Below the pieces are notes generated by a model. It had not been told where the DNA came from. It made no database searches and saw nothing but the letters and a program-made list of their open reading frames with translations. The translations under genes and the position numbers were made by a program. This document shows, one piece after another, positions 59,656 through 64,000 of a stretch of 64,000 bases of DNA (position 1 is its first letter; every line of letters begins with the position of its first letter). The stretch is from Arachis hypogaea (taxonomy: Eukaryota; Streptophyta; Magnoliopsida; Fabales; Fabaceae), in NCBI RefSeq assembly GCF_003086295.3, contig NC_092053.1, forward strand, positions 84,133,671-84,197,670, given 5' to 3'.

Positions 59656-60458
59656 GACTTGAGTTGTTGTTTAAGGGGGGTTTGAGGCTTCGGAGAGATG
59701 AAGAGTGGGTTGGTTAAAGCAATTTGTGATGAAGGGTTTAGTGTGCCAATAGAAGTGTGGAAAGTGGGGATTTGAATGTGAGGAGTGAGCATGCACTAAG
59801 GTTCACTTATATAAGAAAATCATGAGTGAATGAAGGGTGTGGATTGCATGAATGTTTACTAGATGGACGGATGGGGTTGTGTATGAAGGATGGGGTTGTG
59901 TATGAAGGAAAGACAAGGATCATCACTTTAATGAGAGTGATTGGTTCGGTCTTCAAGGGTCTTCTTTCTCCAATGTTGCATGGCAGCGTTTCCCCATGCG
60001 TTCCCTCTTGAGACATGTGTGTAGTGCTCTTCATAAAGTGGCGAAATCTCCCTCATTTAATTGTCCAATCAATCCCTTTTCATGCTTCTTTTCCTTTCCT
60101 ATAAAGATTTGAAATAAGGAAATTAATATCATAAAAAAAATTTAAACTCTACGGCTAGAATAAAATGAAAAAAAGGATTTGATTGTTTATTTATGAATTC
60201 CAACTAACTAACTAACTATTGGTGGTTCCTTATATGCATTTTGGTGGCACCATGGGGTGACACCAAACTTAGTTTGAAGCAATGTGATGAAAAGTTTTGT
60301 TCAAAGCTCCCAAGACTAGCATGCATCTTGGTTTGCTTTGAACACCAAACTTGTTCTTCACTATATACTGCATGATAAAGAATTCACCAAGTGTTTGTCA
60401 AGTTTGGGTTGAAATCATAAAGATTGACTTATTCATTATCATCTGAAAGCATATAAAA
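59656..60458 (-). other. Spacer between hairpin and ORF3 of H
   Basis: No gene. Polypurine-like motifs on the minus strand at 60259-60276 and 60339-60355, in the same places as in G. Confidence 0.5.
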
Positions 60459-60510
60459 CATGGGTTGCCTCCCATGAAGCGCTTCTTTAGCGTCACTAGC
60501 TTGACGTTTT
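60459..60510 (-). ncRNA. Conserved post-pol hairpin of H
   Basis: CATGGG-TTGCCT-CCCATG, eight bases after the pol-tail stop region; flanked on the sense strand by GAAGCGCTTC. Confidence 0.65.
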
Positions 60511-60517
60511 TCCTTCA

Positions 60518-63353
60518 TCATGGTGGTTGGTAGTGCTTAAAGTCCTCTCCTCTTGCTGTGGACTTGTATCCATTGGTTGGATCAATGATCTCCACATATT
60601 CTAGGGAAAGAACTCTGTTGATAGTGAAGACCTTAGGTAATTGAGATGGCACAGTAGGAAGATTAGGGGGAATATCTGGGAAGTAGGCTGAGACAACTCT
60701 ATCCCCTGGAGAGAAGTCTTCCGTAGGGATCTTCTTGTTCCTCCATCTCCTTGGTACCTTCTTCTTTGTTTCTTTTGAGGTTGCTTTCCCCTTGGTGACC
60801 TCTTTTCTCCAAGGAGTTGTGATGCTGTCTTCACCTGCCTCTAGAGGTTTGGGTTCCTCCAACTTTTCCTTGAGCTGTGGCAATTGTTGTTTTCCTTGTT
60901 TATCTATTAAGGGGATCTCATAATGAACTGGCTGTGCTTCAGTGCTTGTTTCCTCCTTTAGTGTCTCATTATCATTTGTGCTTAGTTCCTTGTCCTCTTG
61001 ATCTGTTTCTTGTGAGAGTTTGAAAACATTGAAGCTGAGTCGTTCATCATAGATTCTCAATATTAGCTCCCCTTTCTCTACATCGATAAGTGCTCTGGCC
61101 GTAGCTAGGAATGGTCTTCCCAATATGATTGGATGAGTGTGACTCTCTTCCATGTCCAGGATGACAAAGTCTGTTGGGAGAAAGTATTTCCCAACTTTTA
61201 GCAACACATTTTCCACCACTCCTATTGCTTACTTTTGAGTTTTGTCAGCCAGTCTGATGATTACATCTGTGGGTATTATCTCATTGATCTGCAACCTCTT
61301 CGCCAGGGATAAGGGTAGTAAGTTGATGCTGGCTCCCAAATCACATAGTGCTCTATCGAGCATAGTTTCACCTATGGCACAAGGGATGTGAAAACTCCCT
61401 GGATCTCTTCTTTTTGTAGGCAACTCAGGTTGAATAAGGGCACTACATTCCTTGTTCATCACTATAGTCTGGCCTCCTTTGAGTGAGCTTTTCCTGGGAA
61501 GAAGTTCCTTCATATACTTGATGAATGCAGGCATTTGTTGAATTGCCTTGATGAATGGTATGTTCACATGCAGAGATGCAAACAAGTCTAGGAACCTTGA
61601 GTATATTCTTTTTCCCACAGCACCATTGAGCAGTTGAGGGAATGGTGCATAGAGCTTCAGCAGCTCTTGTTGTGAGATTTCTGGTTCTTTGTGATCTCTA
61701 TCCTCCTCCTTTGTTGAGTTGTTTTCAGGTTGTTTGCACATTTTGCTTTGCTTGTCTCTAATCTCTTGATCATTTGTAGTGACCATTTTGCAATCTTCCC
61801 ATCTTACTTTCTTTGCTTCTCCCTTGGGGTTTTTCTCCGTGTCACTTGGGAAGCTATCAGTAGGTTTGGGATTCTTCTCAGCTAAATATCCCACCTGGAA
61901 TTCCAGCTTCCTAATGGTCTCTCCCTGGTTCTTAATATTGGCTCGCACCTCCTCTTTGAATACCTTATTTTCTTGAATCTCTTGGCATATTCCTTCAAGT
62001 AAGGCTTCAATCTTAGAGAGCTTGTCATCAATTGATGAGTGATTCGGATCAGATGTGCTGTTTTGGTTTTGATAAGTGTGTGGAGACGTGTTGTTGTGGG
62101 GGTGTTGAGATGTCCTCTGGGTGAATTGCTGGTAAGCTGCATTGTTGTTGGAGTTGTAACGTCTCTGGTCTTGGTTTTGATCTTGCTCACTTCCCCACCC
62201 AAAGTTTGGGTGGTTTCTCCATCTAGGGTTGTAAGTCTTGGAGTATGGATTATAGTTTTTCCTTGGTGAATTCCAATGTAGTTGGCTTGCTCCTGACTCT
62301 CTTCTTCTTCATTCACTCCTTCTTGTGTTGTTGATGAGTGGAGATTGCTGCTACTTGGTTCCTCTCCATCTTCTTGGTGAGGTCAGCCAGCTGCTGGTAA
62401 TGAGCTTGTTTTGGCACAGAGCATCTACATTGTTTAGCTCCATCATCCTTTGTTTCCTCTTTCGGAAGCATAGAAGTAGTCGTTTTCTGCTACTGTTTCA
62501 TAACATCTATGGTTTCCTCAATGGTCTTCTTCTTGTTCAAGGATCCTCCAGATGAATAGTCTACGGCCTTCTTTGACTCATAAGAGAGCCCTTCATAGAA
62601 AATGTGCAGCTGCACCCATTCGTTGAACATGTCAGGTGGACACCTCCTCGTTAAGTCCTTGAACCTCTCCCATGCTTCATACAAAGTCTCACCATCTTGT
62701 TGCCTGAAAGTTTGGACCTCAGCTCTCATCTTATTGATTCGTTGAGGAGGGTAGAATCTTGCTAAGAATTTGTTCACCACATCCTCCCAAGTTGTCAAGC
62801 TCTCCCTTGGGAAGGATTCAAGCCACTTGGCTGCCTTGTCCCTGAGTGAGAAAGGAAATAAGAGCAGTCTATAGGCGTCAGGATGAACACCATTAGATTT
62901 CACTGTGTCACATATTCTCAGGGAGATGGTCAAATGTTGATTGGGGTCTTCTTGAACACCTCCTCTAAACGAACAGTTGTTCTAAACAAGGGTGATGAGC
63001 TGTGGTTTAAGTTCAAAGTTGTTGGCATAGATTGTTGGCTTCTGGATGCTACTTCCACATTTGCCTGGGTTTGGATTGATGTAAGAGCCCAGAACTCTTC
63101 TATCCTCCCCAGCATGATTTGCTCCACCTCCTCTGCCATGGTTGTGAGTCTCTTCTTCATGATGATTTTCCATGTTTTCTTCCATGTTGGGTTCAAAGTA
63201 TTCCTCAAAGTGTTCCTCCTCTTCTTCAGCACCAACTACACGTTTTTCTTTTGCCTCCTTCCTTAGTCTAAGGAAGGTTCTCTCAGGTTCAGAATCAAAG
63301 GAAGTTGAAGCCCCGCTTCTTCTCCCTGTCATACAACCAACAAGTACAAGCAA
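60518..63353 (-). pseudogene. Gag-protease-tail polyprotein of H (no RT or integrase)
   Basis: The Gag part (63353-62490) holds SDSEPERTFLRLRK-like N-terminus, RLLLFPFSLRDKAAKWLESF, FLARFYPPQRINKM and the KDLTRRCPPDMFNEW block, with a stop at 62982. Two frame changes follow between 62490 and 61950. The protease part (61948-60518) is open except one stop at 61229: LYAPFPQLLNGAVGKRIYSR, active-site block CDLGASINLLPLSLAKRL, then ILGRPFLATARALIDVEKGE. Without interruption it continues through a charged linker to FSPGDRVVSAYFPDIPP and ends ARGEDFKHYQPP. The direct protease-to-tail reading frame argues that loss of RT/integrase is ancestral to this family, not a local accident. Confidence 0.8.
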
Positions 63354-63604
63354 AGAAAATGGGTGCAGACAATATTTGTGTCAGAATTGCTGTTAGTTGT
63401 GGGTGATGCAATATATCAAACAGTTAGTGGGTTAGCAAACAGAATTGAAAATAACAAAGAAAAAAAAAACAACAGAGTAGAGGGGAAAGGGAAGAAGTTT
63501 AACTAAAACAAAAAGTAAATCACTCAAACAGAAAATAAAATTCACAAAATAAAAATGCTCAATCTAGTGATCTTCCAATTTAATCATTGTTGATGCACAA
63601 TCAA
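63354..63604 (-). other. 5' leader of H
   Basis: Leader from primer site to gag; includes an A-rich run at about 63455-63470. No gene. Confidence 0.6.
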
Positions 63605-63622
63605 TCCCCGGCAACGGCGCCA
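63605..63622 (-). promoter_or_regulatory. Primer binding site of H (tRNA-Asp)
   Basis: Minus-strand TGGCGCCGTTGCCGGGGA, identical to G. Confidence 0.9.
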
Positions 63623-63628
63623 TAAACT

Positions 63629-64000
63629 TGATGCACGGAAAACCTGTCTCTCAACAAATCTCCCTTCGGCAAGTGTACCGAAGTTGTCGTCAAGTAAAAA
63701 CTCACAATAGAGTGACGTCGAATCCCACAGGGATTGATTGATCAAGCAACTTTAATTAGAAGAATGTTCTAGTTAAGCGAATCCAGAATTTGGGTTGAGA
63801 GTTACAGAAAATAAAATGGCGGGAATGTAAATAACAGAAAAGTTAATGCTAGAATTAAAGGACTGGAAGTAAATGACTGAAAATAAATTGCAGAATTGTA
63901 AATGGGAATGGGGGATTTGCTCATAAAAGTAAATGGCAGAAATTAAAGAGAATGGGTAAGATCAGAGATGGGGAGTTCATTGGGCTTAGGAGATGTTGCA
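63629..64000 (-). repeat. 5' LTR of H, partial
   Basis: The last 372 bases of the LTR, ending GTGCATCA on the minus strand; matches 54721-55090 closely. Continues outside the window. Confidence 0.9.

Larger units (their letters stand above)
54721..64000 (-). mobile_element. Element H: non-autonomous gag-protease-ORF3 retrotransposon
   Basis: A sister of G and B with, in sense order, 5' LTR (from beyond the window to 63629), primer site, gag-protease with tail, hairpin, ORF3, 3' region, polypurine tract and 3' LTR (57031-54721). The coding part runs straight from protease into the C-terminal tail with no RT, RNase H or integrase. Inserted in the RT gene of I; GTAAA before 54721 would be the target copy. 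Confidence 0.85.

Overview
The window is repeat-rich plant nuclear DNA, almost certainly peanut (Arachis). The main reason is an LTR at 5532-7186 that I recognise from memory as the peanut Ty3/gypsy element FIDEL. I find no host gene. About 60 kb is a stack of nested LTR retrotransposons, mostly Athila-like Ty3/gypsy with a tRNA-Asp primer site and an extra third ORF, plus one tRNA-iMet-primed Tekay/Del-like element with giant LTRs. No element here keeps a complete reverse transcriptase or integrase.

Layout, with my own letters for elements. A (1-3963, +): 3' part plus LTR, inserted in a FIDEL-type element (3964-7186, +; 3' end and LTR). FIDEL sits in B (7187-12392, +; ORF3 and 3' LTR). B sits in the RT gene of C (12393-13020, +). 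D1 (13021-18682, -) also sits in C. At about 18683 D1 is joined abruptly to E (18683-23019, -; same LTR family as A). E abuts a truncated 3' LTR of D2 (23020-52624, -). D2 carries G (26090-46571, -; target duplication TTGGC on both sides). G carries F (27782-38051; target duplication TTTAC on both sides), which has two 4.83 kb LTRs around a 616-bp core. D2 lies in an LTR of J (52625-54524, +), J lies in the RT gene of I (54525-54720, -), and H (54721 to the window end, -), a sister of G and B, also lies in I.

Two architectures stand out. G and H (and probably B) carry Gag, and in H a protease, fused to a pol-like C-terminal tail with no RT, RNase H or integrase. Next come a conserved hairpin and an ORF3 protein, then a polypurine tract matching FIDEL's. 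They look like a non-autonomous family that could borrow enzymes from a FIDEL-like partner. The D family (D1, D2) encodes Gag-protease, the end of integrase, the same kind of hairpin, a CpG-rich array, and an ORF3 whose ATG follows a strong 3' splice-site-like sequence.

Recurring signals not explained by coding content are: a covarying stem-loop just after the pol stop in five elements of three families; CpG palindrome arrays in every Athila-like LTR family; a U5 stem-loop; second polypurine tracts at ORF3 boundaries; and the 5' two-thirds of a tRNA-Cys captured at a deletion junction in FIDEL. Family names and the tRNA comparison rest on memory; boundaries, repeats, target duplications and paralogue comparisons are read from the sequence.
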